From contig JAFADI010000011.1 in NCBI GenBank assembly GCA_023424965.1, positions 1-13,786 on the forward strand: 13,786 bases of DNA, read 5' to 3'. The first letter of the stretch is position 1. Every line of letters starts with the position of its first letter. This document shows positions 13,427-13,786 of the stretch, piece by piece. Both the position numbers and the translations under genes were made by a program. The notes beneath the pieces were generated by a model that ran no database searches, was not told where the DNA came from, and worked only from the letters and a program-made list of their open reading frames with translations. This DNA is from Bacillota bacterium. GTDB lineage: Bacteria > Bacillota > Clostridia > Acetivibrionales > JAFADI01.

Positions 13427-13786
13427 CTACTGTCCTCCGTGCTCAAGGTAGTCTTTTATTCCCCCGTCAAAAATCCTGCTGATCCTGCTTCCGAAAAAGC
13501 TCCGGTACTTTTCGATGGCAGGGCTGTCTTCCAGCAAAACCACCTGGATCTGCAGCGGTGATTTCCTCACATGCCTCAGCTTATGTTCCGCGATTTTCAA
13601 AAGATGCTTGAATTCATAATCCGCATCGGGCAGGGAATATCCTATGAAGACCCATTTATCAGAGCCTGCCAGTTCCTTTTCCGCTTCATTCCATATGTCG
13701 GGAAAGGTGTTCACCCGGAAGGACTTTTTGTAGCTCAGGGTGGCAATGTGGGAGGATATTCGATTGGAGCATATTTTGCAGCGGAC
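13427..13786 (-). CDS. SIR2-like domain protein, C-terminal fragment (cut by window edge)
   Basis: The frame is open to the right edge, so this is the last 119 residues of a longer protein; an internal GTG at 13714 is not a convincing start. The fragment begins VRCKICSN with a CxxC (residues 3 and 6) that would be one half of a sirtuin-type zinc site. It then has WVFIGYSLPDADYEFKHLLKIAE (45-67), the conserved Rossmann-fold segment seen near the C-terminus of bacterial SIR2-like (SIR2_2) proteins, followed by a strand QIQVVLLEDS and a C-terminal helix region IEKYRSFFG. The FIGYSLPDAD motif contributes to NAD binding in the superfamily. Such proteins may be deacylases, NAD hydrolases or uncharacterised; the N-terminal catalytic half is not visible, so activity cannot be inferred. 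Confidence 0.75.
   Translation of the reverse strand, partial: VRCKICSNRISSHIATLSYKKSFRVNTFPDIWNEAEKELAGSDKWVFIGYSLPDADYEFKHLLKIAEHKLRHVRKSPLQIQVVLLEDSPAIEKYRSFFGSRISRIFDGGIKDYLEHGGQ

Noticed and set aside
1..13786. CRISPR array, tRNA or rRNA genes, transposase, integrase or prophage
   Set aside because: No regularly spaced repeats, no RNA-gene signatures and no mobile-element coding frames were seen in the window.

Overview
The window looks like a chromosomal segment from an anaerobic, low-to-moderate GC Firmicute, most likely a member of the Clostridia. The basis is strong purine-rich AGGAGG-type ribosome binding sites, consensus sigma-A promoters, a c-di-AMP (ydaO-type) riboswitch in front of a secreted NlpC/P60 cell-wall hydrolase, the comEC-holA gene pair, an oxygen-sensitive ThiH-type thiazole pathway, and a short-form ThiC. 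This is inference from gene content; no rRNA or tRNA gene is present to fix the taxonomy. All genes but one lie on the minus strand.

Layout in minus-strand transcription order (right to left). The right edge holds the C-terminal end of a SIR2-like domain protein, which converges on a plus-strand gene for a small secreted, highly charged, alpha-helical protein (12856-13383); the two share a hairpin terminator. A 300-base intergenic region with repeated TTCCACA-type elements separates that gene from a divergently transcribed two-component system (response regulator 11863-12555, sensor kinase 10453-11853). Next is a complete TPP-riboswitch-controlled thiamine operon, promoter - aptamer - terminator - thiS - thiG - thiH - thiE - thiC (10434 down to 6052). 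It makes both the thiazole and pyrimidine halves and joins them, but has no thiF or thiD here. A 40-base near-perfect palindrome follows thiC and may supply part of the promoter of a 6-phosphofructokinase gene (4761-5855), which ends in its own terminator. Then come a GNAT acetyltransferase (4030-4554), a textbook promoter plus c-di-AMP riboswitch driving an SH3-SH3-NlpC/P60 hydrolase (2601-3584) with its own terminator, and finally comEC and the start of holA.

How the parts work together: most units are housekeeping (thiamine synthesis, glycolysis, cell-wall turnover, DNA uptake and replication), each with recognisable RNA-level control. The least ordinary unit is the right-hand two-component system with its divergent small secreted helical protein. 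Its layout resembles the enterobacterial cpxRA/cpxP envelope-stress locus, although no CpxP/Spy signature motif is visible, so any shared function is a hypothesis. I found no CRISPR array, transposase gene, prophage or complete defence system. The SIR2-like fragment is the only gene from a superfamily that also includes defence proteins, and it is cut by the window edge.
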